From contig NW_022985192.1 of NCBI RefSeq assembly GCF_010093535.1, forward strand, positions 833,241-897,240: a DNA stretch of 64,000 bases. Direction: 5' to 3'. The notes below the pieces were generated by a model. The model searched no databases. It worked only from the letters and a program-made list of their open reading frames with translations, and was not told where the DNA came from. The translations under genes were made by a program, and so were the position numbers. Shown one piece after another: positions 47,507-59,439 of the stretch (position 1 is its first letter; each line of letters opens with the position of its first letter). Source of the DNA: Lindgomyces ingoldianus. Its lineage: Eukaryota; Ascomycota; Dothideomycetes; Pleosporales; Lindgomycetaceae.

Positions 47507-48778
47507 ATGGCTTCGTGGCTCCTCCGTCGGCCATGGCGATATTCTAATATTTTCCTTCAACTCCCACCTAGCTCTTTATACTCCAACCAGAATCTAAATA
47601 CTGCAATTATTCAAATTTGGAGAAGACACGATGTAGCATCCGCGTTCCAATTATTGAAGCCCTGGTCAACTTCATGTCACTTGAGCACCACACCATATTC
47701 TGCACGCATCCATGAAACGCATTCCAACTTCAACCCTGCGGCTCCATCATCAGGAATAACAGCAACCTCACAAGGTATTCCTCCGAAGTCGCTTCCGGTG
47801 TACACGCCTCCTCGGATTGGCCTTCTCTCTTACCTCCCTAAACCAATTGTTCCGTACGCCGAACTCATCCGACTGGACAAGCCCACTGGAACTTATTATC
47901 TCTTCTTCCCATGCCTCTTCAGCACACTCATTGCTGCTACAATGGCCACACCAATAACCACACCGTCCGCTGTCGTTGGTGCCACGACCTTGTTTCTTAC
48001 CGGAGCTCTGGTAATGCGAGGAGCTGGCTGCACCATAAACGACCTCTGGGACCGCAATCTTGATCCACATGTTGCGCGCACTCGGCTAAGACCTATCGCG
48101 AGAAAGGCTATAAGCGCAAAAGCAGCAATTTTGTTCACCAGTGGCCAGCTTCTTATCGGACTAGCTGTACTTTTATCACTGCCTTTCGAGTGCTTCTGGT
48201 ATGCAACTCCATCGCTTCTATTTGTTGCCACTTATCCTCTGGCCAAACGCTACACCAACTATCCTCAGTTTGTGTTAGGCCTTACGTTCTCTTGGGGCGC
48301 AATGTTGGGATTTCCTGCATTGGGAGTGGATCTTCTTACAAATCAACCCGCTCTCACTTCGGCAGCCCTCTTGTACTCGAGCAACGTTGCTTGGACAGTG
48401 CTGTACGACATGATTTACGCACACATGGATATTGAAGATGACGCAAAGGTCGGGATCAAGAGCATCGCGCTTAAGCATGACAAAGAAACCAAGGCGGTCT
48501 TGACGGGGCTTGCTGTAATCCAAGTAGCACTCTTGGCCTCTACTGGCGTCGTTGCAGGAATGGGCCCAATCTTCTTCGCTGGGTCTTGTGGAAGTGCGGT
48601 GGCAACATTAGGAACTATGATCTGGAGGGTAAATTTAAAGGATGTAAAAGACTGCTGGTGGTGGTTCAAAAATGGTTGTTGGTTAACAGGAGGCGGCATC
48701 GCTCTTGGGCTCGTCGGAGAATACTTCGCTCAAGCCCACGGTTTATACAAGGGGGAGGAAAACTCAGGCCGGGATTAG
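47507..48778 (+). CDS. COQ2: COQ2-like 4-hydroxybenzoate polyprenyltransferase (mitochondrial)
   Basis: UbiA-family membrane enzyme, 423 aa, without introns. It should attach the polyprenyl tail to 4-hydroxybenzoate in ubiquinone biosynthesis at the mitochondrial inner membrane. The ATG at 47507 has a good context (ACACAATGG); the same frame extends 16 codons upstream only to a GTG, so this ATG is preferred. The first 85 or so residues are Arg/Ser-rich with few acids (LLRRPWRYS), fitting a presequence. The first prenyl-diphosphate site is NDLWDRNLD at residues 178-186; the second is YDMIYAHMDIEDDAKVG, with acidic residues at 308, 311 and 312. Hydrophobic segments between and after them match the usual UbiA multi-helix fold. 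All key residues are present. A meroterpenoid prenyltransferase is possible but less likely given the presequence and lack of cluster neighbours. Confidence 0.88.
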   Translation: MASWLLRRPWRYSNIFLQLPPSSLYSNQNLNTAIIQIWRRHDVASAFQLLKPWSTSCHLSTTPYSARIHETHSNFNPAAPSSGITATSQGIPPKSLPVYTPPRIGLLSYLPKPIVPYAELIRLDKPTGTYYLFFPCLFSTLIAATMATPITTPSAVVGATTLFLTGALVMRGAGCTINDLWDRNLDPHVARTRLRPIARKAISAKAAILFTSGQLLIGLAVLLSLPFECFWYATPSLLFVATYPLAKRYTNYPQFVLGLTFSWGAMLGFPALGVDLLTNQPALTSAALLYSSNVAWTVLYDMIYAHMDIEDDAKVGIKSIALKHDKETKAVLTGLAVIQVALLASTGVVAGMGPIFFAGSCGSAVATLGTMIWRVNLKDVKDCWWWFKNGCWLTGGGIALGLVGEYFAQAHGLYKGEENSGRD

Positions 48779-49291
48779 AAATAGGTCGCTACTTCTCCTA
48801 GACTACCTGTTGGTATTATAAACCTGGAGTTGCGGACTAGTCTAGCTTAATATGCAGGGCAGAAAAGAGCTGCCAGAACTTTGTCGCATGGATATTAACT
48901 GCGTCTTGCCGAAAACCCATGTACTTTTAGAGATAAAAAAAACTGGACATCTCGCTAAAGAGGTATTTGAATCTACCCGTGATAAAATCTCGATTATGCA
49001 TTCTGCCTGGTGGTTTCTATTATGGTACTATACAACCATTTAACGGCTTACCATGAGCCTCCGTTCAATCACGGAGGTTAGCTCGAGTAGTAACACAACT
49101 CACATTCTTGTCCTAAGACTGCATTTATTCTCCCCCCCCCAAGAAAAAGAATGAAACTTGATACTAACTCTCCATACTCATCAAGTTAGAAGATGGACAT
49201 GGGCATGTCGCGGGAGGTTTCTCTATACCGCGGCGCTAGCAACCATATGTTGTACATTTTCTTCGGTATCAAGGAGGATAGGAGGCGGCTC
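48779..49291. other. unique region downstream of COQ2-like gene
   Basis: Unmutated sequence with no convincing gene. A 63-codon open frame at 48852-49043 has no recognisable domain and is probably chance. A C10 run lies at about 49132-49141. The 3' end of the COQ2-like transcript should lie in the first few hundred bases. Confidence 0.5.
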
Positions 49292-49465
49292 TTACTGCTG
49301 CTGTTCTGGTTCTGATATCTTCTCATTTCTCATCCCCTCTTGCACTACCTTAAATCGCTGGGCGATACCTTCCTCTTCCGGTCCCTTCGCAGGTGCTGTA
49401 CATTCATTTTTAATCCAATCCCCGCCCGTATCATCCCCCTGCCACCCCCAGCACGTCCAACCCAT
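49292..49465 (-). CDS. possible small protein of 57 aa, unrecognised
   Basis: A minus-strand ATG frame of 57 codons. It starts MGWTCWGWQGDDTGG, contains CTAPAKGPEEEGIAQRFKV and ends KISEPEQQQ then TAA. The C-terminal half has a protein-like, charged composition, unlike the opposite strand, whose overlapping plus-strand frame (49158-49589) is Ser/Pro/Cys-rich and looks like noise. A TGA lies just upstream in frame, so any longer gene would need a spliced upstream exon. I do not recognise the family. It could equally be chance. Confidence 0.3.
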   Translation of the reverse strand: MGWTCWGWQGDDTGGDWIKNECTAPAKGPEEEGIAQRFKVVQEGMRNEKISEPEQQQ

Positions 49466-49706
49466 ACTTTCCCCGTCTCATTTCCAATTGCTTTCGTACC
49501 AACACAGCGGTCTGGCTTCCTCATTCAATCTGCTAGCACGTCTTCCATTCTGTTTTCTTGTTCGTTTGGATGTTTACCGAAGGCTTTGAGTTGAATGTGC
49601 ATATATATTGTAGGCGGAAACAGCAAGAATCAGGCGCCATATAAGAGAGCTAGCACTCGCTTAGAGAGCAAGATGCTGTATAATCATAGCCTTTTTATAC
49701 TAGATA
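49466..49706. other. right edge of the gene island
   Basis: Unique sequence whose base composition shifts from normal to AT-rich over the last 80 bp, ending at the TA target of a fold-back element. No gene is apparent. Confidence 0.5.
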
Positions 49707-50234
49707 ACGTACACTACAGGCAAGTTACTTACACACTTAAGTTACTTATTTTTACTAAGACTCTACTAAACTACTTTTCTTACACTAATGCATTCTTAAC
49801 AACACTACTTAGACGCGCTAAAAAAAATGTTAGATACAGCTTATACTCTAAGCTTTTAAATAAAACATAATACTTTTAAATTAACATGCTATAGCTATAT
49901 ATAAAGTCTTTTAAAAAATAATAAATAACTAACACACTAAATAACTTTTATAAGCTAATTCTATAGCTAACTTATAAAATCTAGGTAATAATAAAAAGTA
50001 GGTAATTATTAAGCACATACTTAAGCTATATATATAAGGATTTTTCTCTTAGCTAGTAGCTATAGCTAGTATAGCTAATTCTTTACACGCTAAGTATAAT
50101 CTAAGCTATGTTAGCATAAACTAGCCTAGTATATCTATAAAGTGTTATTTAAAGCTTAAAGTAAAGTTTTAAGTATAAATGTAGTTAGTAGATGTCTAGC
50201 TTATTATAAAGCCTATTTTATTAAAGTTGTATAT
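49707..50234 (+). mobile_element. P4: left arm of a fold-back element
   Basis: The TIR starts ACGTACACTACAGGCAAGTT after TA. The arm matches the left arms of P1 and P3 to the loop, where a copia LTR interrupts it at 50235. No right arm adjoins; the nearest one is at 62488-62806. It marks the right border of the gene island. Confidence 0.75.
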
Positions 50235-51969
50235 TGTTGAATCAGCTCTGTCAGCTAGCTGCTTATAGTATAAGCACTTAAGTAGCAAGAGTAATAGTAG
50301 TGTACAGTGTGCACAGCGTACAAAGTAGGTAGGGTAAGGGCAACATGTTTCTAGTTCTATTGCTCTGTCTTTTCCTCTATACAAAGGAAAAAAAGAAAAT
50401 CTAAATGTTTACACACAGAGGTTTACACACAAGCATTATGTAATATAAGTACATAATTCTACTTATGCGTAATAGCTTATATCTAGGCTATAACACTACT
50501 ACTATGTATAAACACTAGTAACTTTTTATTTTTATCTAAAAAGTTGCCTTTTATATAAGTTACCTTTTTTTAATTTATATAAGTCTATTTAGTTACATTC
50601 TGCCTATACTTTACTTTATTTATTAAAACTTACTTTAGTAATGCTATATGTTAGAATAAGCTAGTTACACTATATAAATAGCTTTATAAATAGTGTAAAG
50701 TATTTTAAGCTATTATTATCTAGCCTTTATATGCTTACTTTATAAGTAATTTAGCAGTATATAAGCTATTTTATGTAGGGTTTTATAACAGAATAGTGTA
50801 AGATCTTTACATAGGCAGGTGTGTAAGAAGGTGTATATAATAAAGTTTATTTTTTTATACTTTTTTTTTATCTTTTACTTTTTAAGCCTTACTATATAAT
50901 TCCCTAGCTTTTTTTTTAATATAGTGCTAATAGTAACAGATCTTCCTACCTGCACACACACACACAGATGTCTCTCTAGCCCTCCTCCTCTACCTCTAGC
51001 GCTGTTAGCGCAGGCGTCTTTAACGTCCTTATGTAGTTTAGCAGCCTAGGGCGCATTTATGTTACTCTTTTAACTAGTTCTACTACTAATTAGTAGTTTA
51101 TATAGTGTTTTAGTATAAATATATAAATATTTTAGCTTTTTTACTTTCTTTTTATATAAAATGCTAATTATAAATAAGCTAAAAAGTAGCATATAGCAGC
51201 TTTACTATTTTATAATATTAATATTATTTTACTTACTAGCACTAATCTACAGCTATAAGTAGTAAAAGTTATATGTTATAAAAAGTACTTTTATATAGTT
51301 TTAGTTTAAAGTTATAGTTAAGTCTTAGTAACTTTATATACTTATTATTATAGTAGCACTACTAGTGCTTTTTTATTATTAAGTGTTATATGCTAGCTAA
51401 CTTTTAAGCTAATGCTTATACTTTATGCGTATAGTAAAGCTATAGTCTACATTATAACTACTACACGTAAGGGGTGGTGTGTTCTAGAGAGAGCTAGTAG
51501 CTTTTTTCTTTCTTATATACTAGATAAATAAACTATTTTTTAAATAGATTTTTCTTTTTTAATTTTATAATAAAAAAATAAGTGTGTATAATAAAAAAAA
51601 TAAAAAAATAAGCTTTATATAAAAGTGTTATTAGTCTAGTTAGTCTAAAGCATCTTTACGCACAAGATCTAGCTAGTCTACAGATGCTTCTATCTAGACA
51701 GAGAGGTAGTTAGTTAGAACTAATAATTAAAAGGCTTAATTTAGTGTTTATATATATATTTACTAAGTTATTTTTACTATTAATTTACTTAATTTTTATA
51801 ATCTCTTTTTTTTTATATAATTTATAAAGTAATATAATGTTAATTATAAGTTATTTTTTACTAGTAGTGCCTAGCTTAATAAAGTAATTATATAAAAACC
51901 TTAAATTTATGTAAATTACTACTAAAATTAGTAGTAGTTTAAGTATTTCTATAATCTACTATAAAGTTA
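50235..51969 (-). mobile_element. truncated second copia copy with its 280-bp LTR
   Basis: The LTR at 50235-50514 has the same 280-bp length as those at 15546 and 22460. The following 1.45 kb match 15826-17300 of the complete copy, that is its 3' part. The copy ends at a TA where a pogo element is inserted and does not resume afterwards. It is more heavily mutated than the first copy. Confidence 0.85.
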
Positions 51970-51971
51970 TA

Positions 51972-53440
51972 ACGTACCTAACAGGTTAGCCGGCTACACA
52001 GGTTAGCTGGCTACTTTTGCTAAGCCTCTACTAAACTCTACCTATCTACATAATGCCTTAACAACAACATTAGATTAAATCTTCTAAAGAACATTAAATA
52101 CAGCTTACTCTTTAGGCTTTTAAATAAAACTTTTCTTATAACATGCTGCAGCTATTTATAATGTTTTTTATATAATACTAGGTAATTAACACGCTAGATA
52201 GCCTTTACAAGTAAAATACTAGCTTAAATTAAGAAATCTAACTAAGCTTAAAAAAAAGTTGTTGTTAAGTATATACTTAAGCTTATTACACGCAGATTTC
52301 CTTTTAGGCTTATATCTATAGCTAATATAGCTAATTCCTTGCGCGCAGAGCGTAATCTAGGCTAAGTTAGCTTAAACTAGCCTAGTATATAGGTTAAGCA
52401 CTGCTCTAAGTTTATAATAAAGTTTAATTATAAGTATAATTATAAAAAAGTGCTTTATAAGAATTTAGAGGTTATCTAGGGCTAGTTTTACCTAGTAGCT
52501 AACATAAAAGCTAAGTATAGTATCTAAAATAAAGACATATATAACTTTAATAAGTTAAGCTTTATAATAGGCTAGATATTAACTAAAGCAGTTATTATAG
52601 CTTTAAAAAGATAAAGACAGCTAAAGGCAATATAGTAAAGTAATAAAAAGTAGATAATAGTTATTTAAAGCATTAATATAATAAAGTAAGCTATTTTACT
52701 CTTCTTTTCTTTTTAAAAGCTGCTATTACTTTTTTGCTTAGTATAAAAAAAATTTACTTTAAAACTAGGTTATTATAGTCTCTAAAAATAGCTAGATAAT
52801 AAATAAGCTTAGGCTGTAGTAGTTAAAGCACTTTAATAAGTATATAAAAAAAAGTTGTAAGCACTTATTAGCTTTTTATTATTAATAGCTATAAAAGCTA
52901 TAACTTACTTAATTTTTAGTAGTACTATAAAAAAAATAAAATTATTTTTATTTATATGCTTTTACACTTATTACACCTTTTACAGCCTTTTAATGTAGAT
53001 TATTTTACTCTTTTAAAGAAAGTATATAAGCACTAAGCTAAAGATTTTATGTGTAACTAGATTACTTATATTATAAAACTTAAGTTCCTACTATGCTTTA
53101 TATATGCTTATAATGCAGTAATTACTTCTAGTAATATCTAAGAAGGGTTTTAAAGCGCTAGTTTAGTCTTATTTAACCTAGAATAAGTTAAAATAGCCTT
53201 TAACATCTAGTTATGTACTTTATTACTACTACTACTTATTAATAATAAGCCCTAGTAGTTATAAACTTTAAGTAATACTTTTAAATTTAGGTTATAATTA
53301 ACACTTATAAAGGTAAAAATTTAAAGACATATAAATAGCTTACTAATGTTTATAGTAAAAGCCTTTAAGAAAGTTTTAAAAAAAGTAGTAATTATTACAT
53401 AAAATACTACAACAGTTTATAAATAATCTGTAAAAGCAAA
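51972..53440 (+). mobile_element. longest pogo/Fot1-like copy, with DDE region, right end missing
   Basis: The TIR begins ACGTACCTAACAGGTTAGCC after the TA at 51970-51971. The same N-terminal half as in the deleted copies is followed by about 700 bp absent from them, which reads as the DDE domain: LLLIAIKAITYLIF near 52890, FICFYTYYTFYSLL near 52960 and LYMLIMQ near 53105. Stops are frequent, so it is inactive. No right TIR is visible. It shows what the 1.1-kb copies were deleted from. Confidence 0.75.
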
Positions 53441-54062
53441 GCTTGCTTAGAGTAATTGTCGCAACTACTAATTAGAGAGCAATAAGAAGCAAGTCTATTA
53501 ACTATAAGAGGCTTATAGAGAGCTTAGGCGCTAAGTGTCTTAGGCTGCTTGTCTGAAACACAGGCGAGACACCAGGCCTATGTGCGCGACAGTAGGTCCC
53601 TATGCTCTTCTTATGCAACAGTAATAGTTAGCGTATTAAAGTAGGTTATCTAGGTTAAAGAATAGTTACAGCATAATGCTTAGCAAAGTAGTATTAGACA
53701 GGTAATAGATGTATAATTATTAGATTAAAGCACTGTTTCTAGGCTTCCTAAGATGAATGATGGGTTTGGATATAATGTATGGGATGATCATTAATTGTGT
53801 TGATTTATTGATCCTTTTTCTGCTCTACTCGTGTTGCTCGGCTTTTGTTTTTCCGATCTGAGTCCCTCGCGCACTAGCCCTATGCGCGACCAGCTTGCAA
53901 CATGCAGCAATTTGCAGCAACATACTGTTCAAGCTTATTGCTTGTACTATGTAGCAGCTTTCGTCAAGCGTTCCTCCTGTCTTGACAGTAGGTGCGCATA
54001 TCTGACAATAATAATAACATTTAACTATAGCATGTAACTAATCTGTTTGCAGTGGTGACACT
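53441..54062. other. unclassified block, partly unmutated
   Basis: Sequence rich in TCG, TGA and TCA (for example 53540-53600 and 53750-54030) between mutated repeats. It matches no other part of the window that I can see. A 68-codon frame at 53831-54037 has no recognisable motif. It may be a terminal repeat or a fragment of an element present only once here. Confidence 0.35.
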
Positions 54063-54165
54063 TAGATGTGTTGTCACTATAGTCGCACAATAGTCAGATG
54101 TGTCGTCACACGATGGTTGGATGCGTCGGCACCATAGTTGTATGCATCTCAGCACAGTCTGTTGC
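54063..54165. repeat. degenerate tandem repeats with GTCRTCAC / GTCGGCAC core
   Basis: Three to four units of about 25-30 bp, each with AGATGTGT or GGATGCGT followed by GTCAC or GGCAC and a CATAGT-like spacer. They are unmutated and lie about 20-120 bp upstream of a CATATATATAGAC TATA-like box (54189-54201). This arrangement could be an LTR promoter with upstream repeats. Confidence 0.55.
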
Positions 54166-54269
54166 CAAGACCCACCTAATTATTTCGCATATATATAGAC
54201 TCCTGTAAAGGACTCCTCTAGGAATACATTTAATGCAGTTCCTTATGTCTCTAGTGCCTTATATAGCTT

Positions 54270-54335
54270 CACATAATCACTAACACACTAATATAGCTAA
54301 TGCTAATCCCTAACACACTAATATAGCTAAAAAAG
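54270..54335. repeat. direct repeat CTAACACACTAATATAGCTAA
   Basis: Two near-identical units (54288-54308 and 54311-54331), with the core ACACACTAATATAGCTAA, lie directly next to each other. They may mark the end of the lightly mutated element on their left. Confidence 0.6.
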
Positions 54336-55122
54336 TAAATAATAGCTAGCTCTAGCTCTTAACGCGTTCCTGCCCTTGCAATAGTCTTCCTTTGTCACAG
54401 TTATGTTACAGCTATCTAACCCCTGAGTACCCTAAGGGCTTGGCACAGGGTATATAGGCTCCTCAGCCTCTGTACCTCTGCCTCTAACCCTAAGGTTTAC
54501 TCTCTCTTGTTACCCCCCTATCCTGCATTCCCTCTCTGTAACCTGTTTTTCCTGCTTAATACCTCTTACATCCTCCCCTTTGCACCTTGCGGTCTCTAGC
54601 GCTGTGTAATAAGGTAGACGCCCCGCCTGCTAAGCTAATACTATGCAACTTTCCCTACTATACTAAAAGGTACGCACGGGAATACTTAAGCTAAGTATTC
54701 TCGCATAGTATAATATATATATAGATAATTCTAGAGCTAGCACTAGCACTAGCGGTTGTCTCTAGTCTAGCCTAAACCTCTATAAGCAAGAGAAGGCCAC
54801 GTGGTTAACTGTGCCTACCTTGTTACACGTTACGCCTGTTTCTTTCACCGCCTAATACTGCCACGCTATGCCTAATACTGCTACCTAATATCTTTAATTT
54901 AATTGTTTTAGCATTAAAGCTCTAGTTGTAGAGCTGCAGCTTGTGTAGTTTGTTGCCTCTGCAGGAATTTCTTAGAGTGCTAGGGAGCTCTAGCGCTGCC
55001 TCTGCCTCTGCCTCTCTATCGCCGCAAAGATTAATGTAGTACATGTAATACCTTAACAAGTTGTTTTGCTTACACAACCGCTAGTTTAGCTTCTTTAACT
55101 ACTGTTAAATATAATAGGCTAA
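54336..55122. other. unclassified region with lightly mutated terminal-repeat-like sequence
   Basis: It contains a GGGTATATAGGCTCCTCAGC box (54448-54467), a pyrimidine-rich stretch (54480-54600), an inverted motif pair (GAATACTTAAGCTAAGTATTC, 54681-54701) and CTGCCTCTGCCTCTGCC at about 54997-55013. No coding frame is apparent. It ends at the A2 LTR. Confidence 0.35.
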
Positions 55123-55839
55123 TGTAACGATTCTACGAATCGTTCCATCTCGGGTCGCTCGGATCCTATCCGAAGGGTCCCCGTATCGGCCCCGACCATG
55201 ACTCGACCCAGTCCCCCGCAGTTACCCCTATTCCCTCATGTATTTAGTCGCACCTCGCCCCTGTAGCTAGCTCGGTAGTTTTCTAATATCCTACGTACAA
55301 GGCCTATAGGTGTCATTAGTATTCCCAGGTCTCTAAGTCCCTACGCACTCCCATATGCCTCTAAGTGGATTTATACCGCATTTAGACCTATTGTCTTGCC
55401 TGCGCTGTTACATTATATTAAAAAACTTGCTTTTACTAGTAACAGCCTTATTAATAATATTGCATTAATTATTTATTTAACTATGTCTAACTCTAAAAAG
55501 TGTCTAATTTAGTTTAGGTTACTATTTTTACACACTGTTACATTAAATTATTTAGTTATTATAAATAAGATTTTAGAAACTTTCTACTAACTAAAGCCTT
55601 TAGGTTTAGAACTTTCTATCTCTTATAATTAAAATTGCCTTTAGAAAAGTTATAAAGAGTGCGCTAAAGTAAAAACCTAAAGACTACTAATAACTTATTA
55701 AGATTAAAGATAACTACTAATGCCTAACTCTTAACTACTATTAGATCCTATTGTAAAGACTACAACCTGTTCTAGCTATAGCTAAGGCAAAATGCCTACC
55801 TCTAAAACTAAACAACTACTTACTTTAACAGCTAAACCT

Positions 55840-57000
55840 CTTTTTATAGAACTTAAAGCTAAAGACCTACTAAATTTAAAGTTAAACTAGAGTAACATAG
55901 CCCTTAAAAACTAAGTTACTTAATTAAGAGCATAAATTAAACAGCTAACTAGATTAAAAACTATTAGTTCTAATTAACCCCTACTAACTACTAAATTACT
56001 TTTAATAATGCCTTAAATTACTTATGCTATACTAATAGTAAAAGACCTTTTAGGCACCTTTAAGCTTTTTTAAAGCTACCTTACTAAATGTATGCCTAAG
56101 ATTAAGAACCTTATAGATAGTAAAGAACTTATGTTTAAATAATAGTAAGCCTCTATTATAGATAGACTTAACATTAATTTAGATTACTATTAGAGTAAGT
56201 GTGCACACATAGCGTTAGTATAGGGACACACTGCTAGTATCGCAAAGAAATACCTAGAGCCTAGATACCTAGCTAAATTAAATAACTTTTAGTTTAGAAA
56301 CATAGAAAAAATAATTAAGCTCTTATAAACATACTTTATTACTAGTAATAAAAAGACAGAGGTGTAACAAGTGTTTTAAACTTTAAGAATAAGTAAAAAA
56401 AAAGCATTTCTTACTTTTAAAGCTTACTTTATTAGTGCTGCTATTAAAGGGTCTGTATTAAAGTTAAAATAGTTCTTTTACTTATAAAAAAAGATACTGC
56501 CTAGCCTAAAAGTACTAAACTTAGGTTTTAAATACACTTAAAAGGGCTTTTTTAAGACTATAGTAGCCTACCTAACAGCTTATAACATAAAAAAGGAATA
56601 CCCTTGCTATTTTAAAGTAAACTATTAATTTTACCTAATAGTCTACTATTAGACCTAGTATAGATTAGTCTTAGAAGGTTTCTAGTAATACATCTAAGGC
56701 AGTATACTATTCTAGTGCACTCTAACCTGCACCTCTATTAGTACCCTAGTCTACCTTAGTTACCTATAGACAATCTAGCTAGACACCTGCTCTAAAAAGA
56801 CAGATAACTTCTAGCAACTGTTATAATTATAGAAAACTAGAATATTTTGCTAGCAACTACTCTATTTCTAAAGTATAAGAAATAAAAGTAGAGTAGTAAA
56901 ATTTTAAAAAAAAATTTATAAATATAAATAATTTTAATCTAAATACTTTTTAGATAAAAAATAGTAACACTTAGAAAAACTTTTTATCTTAGGCTTAAGT
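55840..57000 (+). pseudogene. A2 gag remnant
   Basis: Coding-like but saturated with stops. It starts near FIELKAKDLLNLKLN and runs through several conserved aromatic positions to about 57000. It differs from the Gag of G1 and C2, so family A is a separate gypsy lineage. Domain boundaries are approximate. Confidence 0.5.
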
Positions 57001-57879
57001 AAGTATAATCTATTAAACATTAATTTATTACACTTATTTAAAGAAAAACACTTTTAAGTCTTTACTATTTTATATTTAAAAAGCATTAAAGTCTATTTAA
57101 ATCTTTTAGTTAATACTAGCGCTTATAGTTTTTTATTTATTAACTTACTAACTACTAAGTTATTATTTTAATGCCTTTATATCTTTATCTAACACTTACT
57201 ATTTAAAGTTATAGTTAAGGGCTTTTAAGATTAGATCTAAGTCCCTATCTACTAGTATATCTGCCTGTATATATAAATTAATAAAAGAAGCATCTAAAAC
57301 TGCCTCTTTATTATTATAAACCTTAGCTCCTAAGATTACATTATTAGTATTAAATAGTTATGTTGTTTTAAACTTTATCTAGATATAAAAAGAAATTAGA
57401 TTATATAGCCTAGTAAATATCTGCTTACCTACAAACCTTTACTGCTCTTACTTATGCAATTAACCTAGCCTACGCGTAATAAAAAAGTAGAGCTAGATAT
57501 TAAACAACGCAACGCACTATAGAAAAAGGACTAATTTTAGTAGTTATACAGCCTAATAATCTACTGCATTAAGAGTTTGCTAAGGCTACTAAAATTATAC
57601 AGATCTTCTATTATCTATAGTCTAAAGACACTTAAATTATCCTTCTGCCTATTTATTAAGAAGTCTAAAATAGGTCTAAAGAAGGTCTGTTTAGCTACTA
57701 TTACTTTAATTTTAGTAAATGCTTTTTATTTTAATATAAAAAAAAAGAAAAACAAGTTTTTTTTAACTTTTATTTATAAAATTAAGTAGTTAATTAAAGA
57801 CAAGTAAGCCTTATAGTTAGACACTAAACATAAAACTAAAGCATTAGTAAACCTTTAATTACCTTCTAAATACTATTAG

Positions 57880-59250
57880 TATAGAGATGTATTTAGCCAC
57901 ACAGCAGCTTACTAGCTACTAGTACATTGTTTATATAACTATAAGATTATCCTTATAGAGCCTCTTCCTAACAGTTACAGTCTATTATACAAACAGAACC
58001 TTAAGAAGCTAGAGGCAATAAAGAAATATGTTATAAATAATCTAAAATATAGCTTTATTAAGTAAAGTTAAAGCCCTTTTACATCTCTTATCCTTTATGT
58101 ATAAAAACTAAATAGCAACTTATGTATCTGTGTTAATTACTACAAACTTAACACTCTTACCTATAAAAATGTGTATCTAATACTATGCATAGACAAACTT
58201 CTGTTAAGACCTACTAAGGTAGTAATCTTTACTAAGTTTAATATTTACACAGCTTTTAATAAGATTAGGATAGATCTAAGCTTTAAAAAGTGTACTACTT
58301 TTTAGACATAATATAAAACTTATAAGTGTAAAGTCTTACTTTTTAGATTATGTAATAGTCTAGTAACTTACTAGCGCTATATAAACAACATATTAATTAA
58401 CTATCTAAATAATTTCTATCTTACTTATTTTAATAATATCTTTATCTACTTTAAAAACAAGGCAACTTATATTCTTTATATTAAAAAAGTCTTAGAAAGG
58501 CTTTAGTAAGCAGAATTATAAGTAAAAATTAAAAAAAGTAAATTTTATATTACTTAAATAAGGTATCTTAGCTATATACTTTTAAATAAAGAACTAAAAG
58601 TTAACTTAGAGAAAGTAGAAGTGCTACGCAACTAGTAGGCGCCTACTACTATAACAGGTGTAAAATTCTTTCTAGGCTTTACTAGATTTTATTAGTAATT
58701 TATTTTAAAAATTTTTTATGTAGTAAAACTAATTATTATGCTTTAGAGCTTTACTACCTCTTTTATATAGACTTTAGAGTGTAATGTAGCTTTTAAAAAG
58801 CTAAAGTCTAAGCTATTAAAAATACCTACTTTTTACTATTTTAACTTTATGTTATAAACTAAAATTAAAACTAACACTTTTAATAAAGTAGTAGTAGGAG
58901 TCCTTTCTTAGAAATAAGTAAATAGAAATTAGTGCTTTATATTGTTCTATAGTAAGGTCCTATCTAGTTTAGAGCTAAACTAGGAGATACATAATAAAGA
59001 GCTATTTGTAATTGTTACTGCGTTTAAATAATAGAGAGCTAAGCTTACATTTATAGTAATAAGCACTCTAGTATATACTAATTATTATTTATTAAAGTAC
59101 TTTATAATAATAAAAGTGCTAAATGCTTATTAGGTTTGTTAGGCTAAAAAGTTAGCTTAGTATTACTTCTAAATTAAGTACACCTCTAGTAAGAATAATG
59201 CTAGGGTAGACATTCTTAGTTATTGCAAATAAAATATAAAAATTTTAAAA
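57880..59250 (+). pseudogene. A2 reverse transcriptase and RNase H remnant
   Basis: RT landmarks appear in order: LCICVNYYKLNTLTYKN near 58120, VVIFTKFNIYTAFNKIRI near 58220, then TYFNNIFIYFKN at the YxDD region near 58435 (both Asp now Asn). FFLGFTRFY near 58670 and a broken RNase H with NKELFVIVTAFK near 58995 follow. The catalytic acids at the YxDD box are lost by mutation. Confidence 0.78.
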
Positions 59251-59439
59251 GCAGCTTAAACTAATAATAAGTTAAAAGTTTTACTAAAGCTGCACTAACT
59301 TTACTCTTAAATTAACTCTAAACTAGCCTAGTACTATATTACTTAAACAATAACTTAAGCAGCTACACTAAATGTTATAAAAGGACTAGACTAAGTTATG
59401 TCTTTAGATTTTTTAAAATTAATTAATATATTACTTTAA

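Noticed and set aside
49158..49589. 143-codon plus-strand open frame
   Set aside because: Its translation is Ser/Pro/Cys/Phe-rich, lacks any recognisable domain and resembles translated CT-rich non-coding DNA.
57577..57789. 70-codon plus-strand open frame
   Set aside because: Part of the mutated A2 interior; a chance stop-free stretch in AT-rich sequence.
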